Assembly: GCA_903933475.1 (NCBI GenBank)
Contig: CAIZKE010000356.1
Span: 1 to 27,038, forward strand
Length of the DNA stretch: 27,038 bases
DNA from: an uncultured Alphaproteobacteria bacterium
GTDB taxonomy: Bacteria; Pseudomonadota; Alphaproteobacteria; Caulobacterales; Caulobacteraceae
Direction of reading: 5' to 3'
The notes below the pieces were generated by a model, which saw only the letters and a program-made list of their open reading frames with translations, was not told the origin of the DNA and did no database searches. Positions 1 through 9,249 of this stretch are shown piece after piece. Numbering within the stretch: position 1 is the first letter of the stretch; each line of letters opens with the position of its first letter. Made by a program: the position numbers and the translations under genes.

Positions 1-505
1 GATCTCCATCACCGACGGCCAGATCTTCCTGGAAACTGACCTGTTCTTCCAGGGCATCCGCCCCGCCGTGAACGTCGGCATCAGCGTGAGCCGGGTGGGC
101 TCCTCGGCCCAGATCAAGGCCATGAAGACCGCCGCCGGCCCGATCAAGGGCGAGCTGGCCCAGTATCGTGAACTGGCCGCCTTCGCCAAGTTCGGCTCTG
201 ACCTCGACGCGACAACCCAGCGCCAGCTGGCGCGCGGCGAACGCCTCACCGAGCTTCTGAAGCAGCCCCAGTACTCGCCGCAGACCGTTGAAGAGCAGGT
301 CGCGGTGATTTACGCCGGCACCCGCGGCTACCTCGACGGTATTCCGACCGCCCAGGTTGGCCGTTATGAAGCCGAACTGCTCTCCTTCCTGCACGGCAAG
401 CACCAGACGATTCTGGATGCAATCCGGACGGAAAAGGCGCTCAGCGGTCCTCTCGAAGACCAGCTGAAGAGCGCCCTTGCAGCCTTCACCTCGACCTTCG
501 CCTAA
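1..505 (+). CDS. atpA: F1 ATP synthase subunit alpha, C-terminal part (5' end outside window)
   Basis: This is the last 167 residues of the alpha subunit of F1F0 ATP synthase, the non-catalytic nucleotide-binding subunit that alternates with beta in the F1 head on the cytoplasmic side of the membrane. The reading frame is open from base 2 to a TAA at 503-505. The segment GISVSRVGSSAQ is the family signature, and its Arg is the arginine finger reaching into the beta catalytic site. The remainder is the helical C-terminal domain. atpG follows after 23 bases, so this is the usual alphaproteobacterial atp(H)AGDC order; atpH should lie to the left. The identification is certain; only the 5' part is missing because of the window edge. 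Confidence 0.98.
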   Translation, partial: ISITDGQIFLETDLFFQGIRPAVNVGISVSRVGSSAQIKAMKTAAGPIKGELAQYRELAAFAKFGSDLDATTQRQLARGERLTELLKQPQYSPQTVEEQVAVIYAGTRGYLDGIPTAQVGRYEAELLSFLHGKHQTILDAIRTEKALSGPLEDQLKSALAAFTSTFA

Positions 506-528
506 AGAAACGGCGGAGTTTTCAGGAG

Positions 529-1398
529 ATGGCCAGCCTCAAGGAGATGCGCAATCGGATCAAGAGCGTGGAATCCACGCAAAAGATCACGAAAGCGCTG
601 CAGATGGTCGCCGCCGCCAAGCTGCGGCGCGCCCAACAGGCTGCGCAGAGCGCTCGCCCCTATGCCGAGCGCATGGCTTCGGTCATTGCCAATCTGGCGG
701 CGGGCGTGTCCGGCGACGGGGCGCCCAAGCTTCTCGTAGGCACAGGCCAGGACGTGAAACAGCTGGTCATCGTCGCCACCTCTGACCGCGGTCTGGCAGG
801 CGGTTTCAATTCCTCCATCGTCCGCATGGCCCGGGAACGGATCTCCACCCTCATTGCCGAGGGCAAGGATGTGAAGATCATCACCCTGGGCAAGAAGGCG
901 CGGGATCAGCTGAAGCGCCTCTATGGCGATCGGTTCGTGGAAAGCTTCGAGGTGGGCGCAAGCCCCTCCCTGGCGGTTGCCGAATCCGTCGGCCAGAAGG
1001 TCGCCGCCATGTTTGAGGCGGGTGAGGTGGACGTGGTCTCCCTGGCCTATTCGAAGTTCAAGTCCGTCGTCACCCAGACCCCGACCTTCCAGCAGATGAT
1101 ACCTGCCCAGGTCAGCGGATCCGGCGGCGTTGATCTTCAGGGCGCCAGTTATGAATACGAGCCGGACGCCGAGGCCATTCTTGAAACCCTCCTGCCCCGC
1201 AATCTCAACGTCCAGGTCCTGTCGGCCATGCTGGAAAATCAGGCCGGCTTCTTCGCCGCCCAGATGACGGCCATGGACAATGCGACCCGTGCCGCCGGCG
1301 ACATGATCGCCGCCCTCAACCTGCTGAAGAACCGTACCCGCCAGGCGCAGATCACCAAGGAGTTGATCGAGATCATCTCCGGCGCCGAGGCGCTCTAA
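529..1398 (+). CDS. atpG: F1 ATP synthase subunit gamma
   Basis: This is the central rotor shaft of F1, 289 residues, about the usual length. It begins MASLKEMRNRIKSVESTQKI, the characteristic N-terminal helix of the gamma coiled coil, and ends with the matching C-terminal helix (TRQAQITKELIEIISGAEAL). The ATG at 529 has a GGAG-type motif (cggag, 514-518) at normal distance. The gene sits 23 bases after atpA and 18 bases before atpD, consistent with one transcript. Function follows from the family: it couples rotation of the c-ring and epsilon to the catalytic sites. Nothing unusual is seen. Confidence 0.98.
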   Translation: MASLKEMRNRIKSVESTQKITKALQMVAAAKLRRAQQAAQSARPYAERMASVIANLAAGVSGDGAPKLLVGTGQDVKQLVIVATSDRGLAGGFNSSIVRMARERISTLIAEGKDVKIITLGKKARDQLKRLYGDRFVESFEVGASPSLAVAESVGQKVAAMFEAGEVDVVSLAYSKFKSVVTQTPTFQQMIPAQVSGSGGVDLQGASYEYEPDAEAILETLLPRNLNVQVLSAMLENQAGFFAAQMTAMDNATRAAGDMIAALNLLKNRTRQAQITKELIEIISGAEAL

Positions 1399-1416
1399 CC
1401 CAGAGAGTCCGAAACC

Positions 1417-2988
<1,572 letters not shown>

Positions 2989-2993
2989 TCGGC

Positions 2994-3254
2994 ATGGCGG
3001 GCAAGCTGCAATTCTCGCTGGTGTCTCCGGAGCGCGAGCTCTTTTCCGGAGACGTCGACCAGGTGGACGCACCGGGCTCCGAAGGTGACTTCGGTGTCCT
3101 GCCAGGGCATGCACCCTTCATGGCCACCCTGCGGGAGGGGCAGATCCGCCTCTACCGGGGCGGACAAGTCACGACCTTCGAGGTGCGCGGCGGCTTTGCC
3201 GATGTCACCCCGGCCGGTTTTACCGTACTGGCGGAGTCGGCAGTCGAGGTCTAG
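2994..3254 (+). CDS. atpC: F1 ATP synthase subunit epsilon, short form
   Basis: This protein has 86 residues and matches the N-terminal beta-sandwich of epsilon: FSLVSPERELFSGDVDQV, then PGSEGDFGVLPGHAPFMATL, then a strand-rich end. Epsilon links gamma to the c-ring. The familiar bacterial subunit has about 130-140 residues because it carries a C-terminal helical hairpin that inhibits ATP hydrolysis. Here the stop comes right after the beta domain, so that inhibitory arm is absent. The sequence after the TAG shows no obvious continuation. The gene starts 5 bases after atpD and is last in the operon. Loss of the arm is known in some Alphaproteobacteria, where another inhibitor (the zeta subunit in Paracoccus) acts. 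Confidence 0.95.
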   Translation: MAGKLQFSLVSPERELFSGDVDQVDAPGSEGDFGVLPGHAPFMATLREGQIRLYRGGQVTTFEVRGGFADVTPAGFTVLAESAVEV

Positions 3255-3269
3255 CCAGGCGTCACGATC

Positions 3270-3307
3270 CAGACAAAATGGTCTGACAATCCTGAACAGT
3301 CAGGTTT
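3270..3307 (+). terminator. Tandem small hairpins after atpC
   Basis: Two short inverted repeats lie directly downstream of atpC: CAGAC/GTCTG (3270-3274 with 3281-3285, 6-base loop) and CCTGA/TCAGG (3291-3295 with 3300-3304, 4-base loop), the second followed by only three T. They could end or attenuate the atp transcript before the next gene. The stems are short and the T-tract weak, so this is tentative. Confidence 0.3.
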
Positions 3308-3339
3308 GAGCGACCTACGATACGAGTCGAGGAAACAGT

Positions 3340-3984
3340 ATGCGCAACGTCGTCATGACCCTCGTCGCCGCTTCGGCGATCGCCCTTCCGGCCCTGGCCC
3401 AGGACGTTCCGGCTCCACCGGTACCTGCGGCCCCTCCGGCTGTCGCCGCTCCGGCGGCCCCCGCCGCCGCCGCTGCGGCACCCGCGCCCGCGGTCGTGGA
3501 AACCCTTCCCACTGATGGGGAGATCGGCCAGATCCTCAATGTGATCCGCACGATCTGCGTCCCCCTGGTGCGGGGCGGCGAACTGGCCAAGCTCGCGACG
3601 CCGGCCGCCGGCTTCAAGCGCAACAGGAAGGAAGTCGGCTACACCCAGACCCTCGTGACCAAGCCCTACACCCTGACAGTGTACGAGCCCGGCTCGAACA
3701 AGGAAGTCTGCCGTGTGGGCGTCAACTACACGAGCGCTGGTGAGAAGCCGATCCTCCTTGGCCTCGACAAGTTCGCCTACCTGAACCAGCCCCGGCTGCG
3801 TCTCCAGCGCGAGAACAACTACATCCCGCCGACCGACTTCATGCGGGTCACGAGCTCCTGGGAGTACTTCACCGACAAGGAGTCCACGGGCCTGGTCTTC
3901 GTCCAGCTCAAGAAGCCGGATGGAACCGAGGTCAACCCCAAGTGGGGGATGGGCGAAATCCTCTATTCCGAACGCAAGTTCTAG
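3340..3984 (+). CDS. Secreted protein of unknown function with Ala/Pro-rich linker
   Basis: I do not recognise the family. The 214-residue product starts with a clear Sec signal peptide (hydrophobic residues 4-18, signal peptidase I-like site ALA|Q near residue 20). A low-complexity Ala/Pro/Val stretch follows to about residue 53, then a folded domain of about 160 residues. The domain holds two cysteines, Cys73 and Cys124, which could form a disulfide in the periplasm, and many Tyr/Lys residues toward the end. The ATG at 3340 follows gaggaa at good spacing. It is separated from atpC by 85 bases and is followed by hairpins, so it is probably its own unit. It may be a lineage-specific periplasmic protein; no enzyme motif is visible. 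Confidence 0.8.
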   Translation: MRNVVMTLVAASAIALPALAQDVPAPPVPAAPPAVAAPAAPAAAAAAPAPAVVETLPTDGEIGQILNVIRTICVPLVRGGELAKLATPAAGFKRNRKEVGYTQTLVTKPYTLTVYEPGSNKEVCRVGVNYTSAGEKPILLGLDKFAYLNQPRLRLQRENNYIPPTDFMRVTSSWEYFTDKESTGLVFVQLKKPDGTEVNPKWGMGEILYSERKF

Positions 3985-3991
3985 GTCCCGT

Positions 3992-4059
3992 TCCGATAAG
4001 TGAGAACCGGTTATCGGATCGAAACAGGACTTGGCTTTAAGGGTTTAGAGCCTGTTTTT
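3992..4059 (+). terminator. Hairpins with T-tract between convergent genes
   Basis: The first inverted repeat, TCCGATAA/TTATCGGA (3992-3999 with 4011-4018), is perfect over 8 bp with an 11-base loop. The second, AAACAGG/CCTGTTT (4022-4028 with 4051-4057), ends in a run of five T (4055-4059). They lie between the rightward secreted-protein gene and the leftward hydrolase gene, where a shared or bidirectional terminator is expected. A further CGTTCC/GGAACG repeat (4070-4075 with 4084-4089) lies next to the hydrolase stop. The long loop of the second hairpin makes it less than classical. Confidence 0.45.
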
Positions 4060-4093
4060 CCCCTTTAGACGTTCCATCTGAAGGGAACGGACT

Positions 4094-4876
4094 CTAGGCT
4101 GCGGCGCGGCCCGGATGGGCTGCCAGCCAGTCCAGGATTCGGTCCGCCACCGCTTCCCAGCCGGGTTCGCCGGGTAGCCAGTGGCTCATACCCGCCATCT
4201 CCACATACTCCGCGCCCAGGCGTCCGGCGACCTGTCGGACGGTTGTGGGCGGATGGACCCGGTCTTTTCCACCCGAGATCACCAGGCTTTCCAGGCCTGA
4301 CGGTGGAGGATTCGTCCGGGTCGTCATCAGCGGGTCCAGCCACCAGGTGAGGGTCTCGAGGATGGCGCGGGCGCTCTCCGGACGCGCCCGTCGGGCCGCA
4401 GCCTCCCGGGCCCCGGGCGGCAGTCGGTCGAGGCTGAACCCCTTCAGAAGGTACAGGTCCGGTTCTACCGGTGAGAAGGGTGTTGGTGCCACAAGAGGCA
4501 GGGTCGCCGCCGTGACCGCTTCCTCAAGGCTGGAGCCGAAGACGCCCCAGGGCGCAGAGGGTGCCAGCAGGACGAGGCCGGCGAGTGGCAGGCGCCCTGC
4601 GACCATCTGCGCCACCAGGCCGCCCAGGGAATGTCCCAGGAGTACCGGCGGCCCGCCATCCTCGGCCGCGATCCGGCGGCAGAGCGCGGTGATGTCCGCC
4701 GCATAGTCCGCCATGGACAGGTTTGCCACGTCTCCGGGGCGGTCCTGCGGGCCATGCCCGCGCAGGTCCGGGGCTGCGACCTTCAGGCCCGAGGCCTCAA
4801 AGGGCCTGCGAAAATCGTCGAACACCCAGCCGCCGCAAAAGGCGCCATGGACCATCACCACCGTGGAGGGTTTCAT
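4094..4876 (-). CDS. Alpha/beta hydrolase
   Basis: A 260-residue cytoplasmic alpha/beta-fold hydrolase. VMVHGAFCGGW (8-17) supplies the HG oxyanion loop, GHSLGG (81-86) the nucleophile elbow with Ser83, GGKD the acid (Asp205) and MSHW the histidine (His232), so the catalytic triad looks complete. Substrate cannot be read from the sequence; this fold covers esterases, lactonases and similar enzymes. The ATG overlaps the last 4 bases of rppH (ATGA), so the two are translationally coupled and this is the last gene of the leftward block. There is no signal peptide. Confidence 0.85.
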   Translation of the reverse strand: MKPSTVVMVHGAFCGGWVFDDFRRPFEASGLKVAAPDLRGHGPQDRPGDVANLSMADYAADITALCRRIAAEDGGPPVLLGHSLGGLVAQMVAGRLPLAGLVLLAPSAPWGVFGSSLEEAVTAATLPLVAPTPFSPVEPDLYLLKGFSLDRLPPGAREAAARRARPESARAILETLTWWLDPLMTTRTNPPPSGLESLVISGGKDRVHPPTTVRQVAGRLGAEYVEMAGMSHWLPGEPGWEAVADRILDWLAAHPGRAAA

Positions 4877-5358
4877 CCGGGAGCCCCCCGAACCTGGACG
4901 GCGTGAGGTGCGAAGGCCTGGGCCACCGTGGCGTAGACAGGCTTCTTGAAGGGGACAATCAGTTCCGGCGCCTCCGCCAGGGGCGCCCAGCGCCAGGCGT
5001 CGAACTCCACCGGGTGGTGCCGGTCGAGGCGGACTTCGGCCTCGTCACCCTCGAACCTCAGGGCGAACCAGACCTGCTTCTGTCCCCTCCACCCGCGATG
5101 GTCGCGTCGGGCCTCCGGCGGATAGTCGTAGGCCAGCCAGCCCGGCGTCCGGTCGAGGATCGACACCGAGGTGATCCCGGTCTCCTCCTCCAGTTCCCGA
5201 AGGGCGGCGGCCTCGAGGTCCTCGTCGTCGTCGACTCCCCCTTGCGGGAACTGCCAGTTGTAGGGGGGCGGGGTCGCCACCCTTCGACCCATCCAGACCC
5301 GCCCCTCGAGATCAAAGAGCACCAGTCCGACGTTGGGTCGGTAGTCGTCGAGTTTCAT
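4873..5358 (-). CDS. rppH: RNA pyrophosphohydrolase (Nudix), RppH/IalA-type
   Basis: A 161-residue Nudix hydrolase. The Nudix box runs from Gly40 to Ile62 with the metal-binding residues in RELEEETG (Arg54, Glu55, Glu58, Glu59). The start YRPNVGLVLFDLEGRVWMGRR and the WQFPQGGVD segment are typical of RppH, which removes pyrophosphate from the 5' end of mRNA and triggers decay; in some Alphaproteobacteria the orthologue is called IalA and also acts on dinucleoside polyphosphates. The start codon overlaps the stop of the upstream deacetylase-like gene by one base (TGATG), and its own stop overlaps the hydrolase start. The family call is firm; substrate choice between mRNA and Ap(n)A is inferred. 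Confidence 0.92.
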   Translation of the reverse strand: MKLDDYRPNVGLVLFDLEGRVWMGRRVATPPPYNWQFPQGGVDDDEDLEAAALRELEEETGITSVSILDRTPGWLAYDYPPEARRDHRGWRGQKQVWFALRFEGDEAEVRLDRHHPVEFDAWRWAPLAEAPELIVPFKKPVYATVAQAFAPHAVQVRGAPG

Positions 5359-6491
5359 CAGCGGATCCGGGCCAGGGCGGAGGCGGGTGCCAGCTGGAAG
5401 CCCCGACCTTCGATCTGCCCTGCCCAGGAGGCCACCTGGCGCAGGCTCAGGGGGTAGGCCTGGGCGATTCCCAGGCCCTGGCCCCGGGCGAGGGCGGCGG
5501 CCTCGACCCGCAGGAGGGCCTCATCGATCGCCTCGGGCGCAAGGACGGTGTCCAGGGCCTGGTCCGCCGACGCCCGCAATTCGGCGCTCCCGGAGGTCGA
5601 GGCTATGCCCGTGTCGATGAAGGCTACCCCCCGGCTTCGAAGGGCTCCGGACAGGGCACCCATGCCCTCGGGGCTCTTCACGAACCGCTCGCCCATCTGG
5701 TTCAGGATCCCGAAGTAACCCGTCCCCCGGCTGAGGATCCACTCCAGCCGCTTGACGGTCTCAGCGGGCTGGGCGCGGGCGCGCAGGGTGTAGGGGCCCG
5801 GATCGTTCTCGGGATAGTCCTCAGGCTCCATGGGCGCTTCAAGCAGCACTTCATGGCCGCGGGCTCGGGCCTGGTTGATCCAGTCCTGCAGGCCGGGGGC
5901 GTAGGGGGAGAAGGCCAGGGTGACCTGCGGCGGCAGGCTCTCCAGGGCCAGGCGGGTCGTCGCGGGATCCAGGCCCAGGCCGCCGACGATGATGGCCACT
6001 CGCGGCCGACCGCTGGCCTTGAAGGGCCGGGCATAGGCCCGGGCGGGCGTCAGGCCTCCGGGGCCGATCACCGGCAGGATTCCCTCGGCGGTCTTGCGGC
6101 TGACCCCCTCCAGGGGGGCCGGTGCAAGCGGACCTCCAGCCATGACGCCTGCCGCGGCCAGGGCGTCGGTCGCGGTGGACAGGGGCGGTGGTTCCGGGGA
6201 GCGGGTCAGCCTGTAGTCGGCCCGCGCCAGCTCGGTCCCGGCGGCGCGCCCGGCGGTCACGGCGGATTTCCAGCCCGGCGGCGCGGCCCCCGCGATCGTC
6301 GCCCGGACCTGCGGATAGCCTGCCGCGGGATCCCCCAGGACGGAGATCAGGACTGCAGCGCTGGTGAGGAAGAGCAAAAGGGCGGCCCCGGCACCCACCA
6401 GGGGGTTGGAGACGAAGGCCCGCAGCGCGCCCTGTCCCGGACGGATCCGGGAGGCGGCGGGGCCGGCTCGGACTGAGGGCTTGCGACTCAT
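5358..6491 (-). CDS. Divergent polysaccharide deacetylase family protein (YibQ-like), membrane-anchored
   Basis: A 377-residue protein with one N-terminal membrane segment (about 31-52) after a basic cytoplasmic tail, a low-complexity Ala/Pro linker and a C-terminal domain (about 160-375) of the divergent polysaccharide deacetylase family. Family landmarks are VAIIVGGLG (165-173), LAFSPYAPGLQ, LLEAPMEPEDYP (216-227), the NQMGERF segment and FIDTGIAS. In canonical members the first motif carries an Asp pair (IDDLG) used for metal binding; here both are Gly, so catalysis is doubtful. E. coli yibQ lies next to envC, and here the gene also sits in a cluster with a CtpA-type protease and an EnvC-like factor, which supports a role in periplasmic cell-wall processing. 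Confidence 0.82.
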   Translation of the reverse strand: MSRKPSVRAGPAASRIRPGQGALRAFVSNPLVGAGAALLLFLTSAAVLISVLGDPAAGYPQVRATIAGAAPPGWKSAVTAGRAAGTELARADYRLTRSPEPPPLSTATDALAAAGVMAGGPLAPAPLEGVSRKTAEGILPVIGPGGLTPARAYARPFKASGRPRVAIIVGGLGLDPATTRLALESLPPQVTLAFSPYAPGLQDWINQARARGHEVLLEAPMEPEDYPENDPGPYTLRARAQPAETVKRLEWILSRGTGYFGILNQMGERFVKSPEGMGALSGALRSRGVAFIDTGIASTSGSAELRASADQALDTVLAPEAIDEALLRVEAAALARGQGLGIAQAYPLSLRQVASWAGQIEGRGFQLAPASALARIR

Positions 6492-6587
6492 GGGTAGGTC
6501 TCCGGACCGGAGCCTTTCGCTAGGCGGTTTGCAGAGGCTAGTTCGACTTCCATGCCTTTGGAACCCGTCCGGGCCTGTCTCTCCCGA

Positions 6588-8024
6588 TCAGGGCTGGGGC
6601 TTCGGGGGTGGAGGGGCGGAGGGTTGCGTTCCAGGAGCCGGCGTCGCCGGCGCCGTGGGGGCGGCCGCAGGACGGGCACCAACCACCTCGGCCATCCGAG
6701 CGGTGGGTTTTGGCAGCTTGGGTGTTGCGGCAACGGATCCATAGCGCAGGACATCCTTGGCCCGGCTCAGCTGGAAGTCTCCGGTACGGGGGTTGAAGCC
6801 CGCCGGCGGGGCTTCCGCCGGTGCATGGGGCGCGACACGGGTCTTGCCTTCATCGGCCTTCAGGGCGTTCCGGTAGGAGGCTTCCGAGAACTGGAAGGCG
6901 CGGTTGGCGATGGCCTGGGCCTCCTCCTGGGACTGGGCCACCTCGAGGTCCGGTTCGATTCCGGTCTTCTGGATCGAGCGTCCTGACGGGGTGTAGTACC
7001 GGGCGGTGGTCAGCTTGATGGCGCCGTCAGCTCCGCCGCGCAGGGGAATCAGGGTCTGGACGGAGCCCTTGCCAAAGCTGGTCAGGCCGACAAGTTCTGC
7101 CCGCTTTCTGTCCTGCAGGGCGCCGGCGACGATTTCCGCCGCCGAGGCCGAGCCGGAATTGATCAGGACCACCATGGGAAGGCCTCCGGTCAGGTCCCCG
7201 CGACGGGCGTTGTAGCGCTCGATGTCCCTGGGGTTCCGACCCCGCTGCGACACGATCTCTCCATTCTCGAGGAAGAGGTCCGAGATTCCCACCGCCTGGT
7301 CGAGCAGTCCGCCCGGATTGTTCCGCAGGTCGAGGACCAGACCCTTCATGCCCGGGTTCCCAGCCTTGAGCCCCCGGATCGCCGTAGCGGCTTCGTCGGT
7401 GGTCTTCTCGTTGAAGGCCGACACGCGGAGGTAGCCGTAGTCGCCCTCCATCCGGGAGTTGACGGACTTGGTCTTGATGACTTCCCGGACGATCTTGACG
7501 TCGAACGGGTCTGCCCTTTCCCGGGCGATGGACAGGGTCACTGCTTCTCCGGGCGGCCCGCGCATGAGCTTGACTGCGTCGCTCACCGACATGCCGATCA
7601 CAGACTGGCTGTTGACCGCCGTGATGTAGTCACCCGCCTTGATCCCCGCCCTGAAGGCTGGCGTACCGTCCATGGGCGAGATGATCTTCACCACGCCGTC
7701 CTCGGAACTGATCTCCAGGCCCAGCCCGCCATATTCCCCCCGGGTCTGGTCGCGCATGTCGTTGAGGGCTTCGGGGGTCAGGTAGTTCGAGTGTGGGTCG
7801 AGCGAGGTCAGCATGCCGTCGAGGGCGGTCTCGATCAGCTTCCGGGACTCGACCTCGGAGACGTAGTTCTCCTCCACCGCCTGGACCACGTCGCCGAACA
7901 ACTCCAGCACGCGGTAGCTCTCGGCTCCCGACGCGACGGCCGCGGAGGCGCTCTGGTTCAGGTAGGCCGTGGCCCCGGCACCCAGAAGGAAGGTGGAGAC
8001 ACCGACGAGGAGATACTTCTTCAT
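6588..8024 (-). CDS. S41 carboxy-terminal processing protease, CtpA-type
   Basis: A 478-residue periplasmic serine protease. Residues 1-28 form a signal peptide or membrane anchor. A helical N-terminal region containing LDPHSNYLTP comes next, then a PDZ domain (about 96-170) with the GLGLEI binding loop, and the S41 core. The catalytic pair is Ser294 in SGSASAAE and Lys319 in FGKGSVQ, 25 residues apart as in other CtpA/Prc enzymes. From about residue 395 the tail is Pro/Ala-rich and probably disordered. The ATG at 8024 follows a modest GGTGG motif. Such proteases trim the C-termini of envelope proteins and can control cell-wall hydrolases. The neighbours fit that role; the actual substrate is unknown. 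Confidence 0.92.
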   Translation of the reverse strand: MKKYLLVGVSTFLLGAGATAYLNQSASAAVASGAESYRVLELFGDVVQAVEENYVSEVESRKLIETALDGMLTSLDPHSNYLTPEALNDMRDQTRGEYGGLGLEISSEDGVVKIISPMDGTPAFRAGIKAGDYITAVNSQSVIGMSVSDAVKLMRGPPGEAVTLSIARERADPFDVKIVREVIKTKSVNSRMEGDYGYLRVSAFNEKTTDEAATAIRGLKAGNPGMKGLVLDLRNNPGGLLDQAVGISDLFLENGEIVSQRGRNPRDIERYNARRGDLTGGLPMVVLINSGSASAAEIVAGALQDRKRAELVGLTSFGKGSVQTLIPLRGGADGAIKLTTARYYTPSGRSIQKTGIEPDLEVAQSQEEAQAIANRAFQFSEASYRNALKADEGKTRVAPHAPAEAPPAGFNPRTGDFQLSRAKDVLRYGSVAATPKLPKPTARMAEVVGARPAAAPTAPATPAPGTQPSAPPPPKPQP

Positions 8025-8135
8025 AAAACCACCCGTTGCGCCGCACGGCCGGACCGGCGGGAGTGTCAGGAGTGCGGCAGAACCGCCAGGGAACAGAGCC
8101 TTATCCTGTTTCCTGCCTGAATCCAGAGCCTTCGA

Positions 8136-8792
8136 TCACGGCGTTTCGGGGCGCAGCCAGGGTTGGGGATCGATAGGCCGTCCGAGGTCCCGCAGCTCGA
8201 TGTAGAGGCGGACCGTGGCACCCCGGTCGGCAGCCTGGCCGAGGGCCTGGCCCTGCCGTACGGCATCGCCTGTCTGGACGGAGGCGGTGAAGGGCCCGGC
8301 CAGGACAACCTGTCCTCGCGGCGTGGCCTGAAGGATCACCGCCTCGCCCCAGCCTTCAAGGGTGCCGGCAAACAGGACATCGCCACTGGCGGGAGCTCGG
8401 ACCGCACTGCCGGATGGCGACTGGAAGGTCAGCCCCTGCGAGCGCAGGCCGCCCGCCTGAAGGCTCCCGAAGCGCTCCAGGATGGGCCCCGTCGTCGGTG
8501 CCAGGAGGTCGACGCCCGCCGCCTGCCCCCGGGACAGCTGTTCGGACAGCATCAGGCCTGCGGCCAGCTCCGCCCTGGCGGCGTCCAGCCCGGACTGGGC
8601 CGTATCGGTCAAGGGGTCCGGCGGTGCGAGGCGCAGGTTGAAGAGGATCAGGCCCGGGTTGGCTTCCGGCCCGATGGGCTCGCCTCTCCGGGGGGCCTGG
8701 AGCGCCGTCGCGGTCACCCCGAAGACCAGGGCCAGTCCCGCACCGGCACCGGTCAGGCAGCGAAGTCGACGCCGGGCGTTCGGCTCAGTCAC
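8136..8792 (-). CDS. EnvC-like degenerate LytM (M23) factor without the coiled coil
   Basis: A 218-residue protein with a signal/anchor segment (about 14-32) and a LytM-fold domain (about 98-214). TGPILERFG, SPSGSAVRAPASGDVLFAG, VRQGQALG and the ending PIDPQPWL match the M23/EnvC pattern. The zinc ligands are gone: the first His position is Gln119 in RSQGLTF, and the usual HLHFE is LYIELR (196-201). E. coli EnvC, also inactive, ends LYFEIR...VNPQPWL and activates amidases. Unlike EnvC (about 400 residues), only some 65 residues lie between the anchor and the LytM domain, so the long coiled coil is missing. The gene starts with GTG, overlaps rlmH by 8 bases and has GGAGG upstream. It is probably an amidase activator rather than a hydrolase. 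Confidence 0.78.
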   Translation of the reverse strand: MTEPNARRRLRCLTGAGAGLALVFGVTATALQAPRRGEPIGPEANPGLILFNLRLAPPDPLTDTAQSGLDAARAELAAGLMLSEQLSRGQAAGVDLLAPTTGPILERFGSLQAGGLRSQGLTFQSPSGSAVRAPASGDVLFAGTLEGWGEAVILQATPRGQVVLAGPFTASVQTGDAVRQGQALGQAADRGATVRLYIELRDLGRPIDPQPWLRPETP

Positions 8793-9249
8793 GGTGGTAG
8801 GGTCCTCCGGCCAGGAGGGTTACGGACCGGTAGACCTGTTCGGCCAACATGACCCTGGCCAAGGCGTGCGGCCAGGTCTGGGGCCCGAAGGCCAGGGTGT
8901 CCTGGGCGCGCACCCGGAGGTCCGGGTCGAGACCGTCGGCCCCGCCGATCAGGAAGACCAGCCGCCGCACGCCGTCGTCTCTCAGCCGCCCGATCTCGGT
9001 GGCGAAGTCCCGGGAGGTGCGAGCCCGCCCCCGTTCGTCGCAGGCGATGACGCGGCTGTCGGCCAGGTGTGCGGACAGGGCCTCGGCCTCTGACCCCTTG
9101 CCGGGCTTGCGCCCCTCGACCTCGATCACCTCCACCGGGCCAAGGCCCAGGGCGCGCCCCGCAGCGGTTGCGCGCTCGGCATAAAGGCGCACGAGGTCGG
9201 CCTCAGGTGACCGGCCAAGCTTTCCGATGGCGACAATGGCGATCTTCAA
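8785..9249 (-). CDS. rlmH: 23S rRNA (pseudouridine1915-N3)-methyltransferase
   Basis: A 154-residue SPOUT-family methyltransferase of the usual length. It methylates N3 of pseudouridine 1915 in helix 69 of 23S rRNA on assembled ribosomes, using SAM. Signature elements are FLIGGADG (99-106), which forms part of the knotted SAM site, WPHALARVMLAEQVYR (126-141) and the conserved C-terminal end YHRD. The start codon is TTG at 9249 and overlaps the amidase stop (TTGA), with no strong ribosome binding site, so coupling to the upstream gene is likely. In many bacteria rsfS and rlmH are neighbours; here an amidase gene is inserted between them. Confidence 0.95.
   Translation of the reverse strand: MKIAIVAIGKLGRSPEADLVRLYAERATAAGRALGLGPVEVIEVEGRKPGKGSEAEALSAHLADSRVIACDERGRARTSRDFATEIGRLRDDGVRRLVFLIGGADGLDPDLRVRAQDTLAFGPQTWPHALARVMLAEQVYRSVTLLAGGPYHRD

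Noticed and set aside
8094..8132. A 9-base direct repeat (cagagcctt) 30 bases apart between the EnvC-like and ctpA-type genes.
   Set aside because: It is short, not linked to a clear promoter and plausible by chance.
8136..8792. An active M23 peptidoglycan endopeptidase.
   Set aside because: The His/Asp zinc ligands of M23 are replaced (Gln119, LYIELR), so activity is unlikely.
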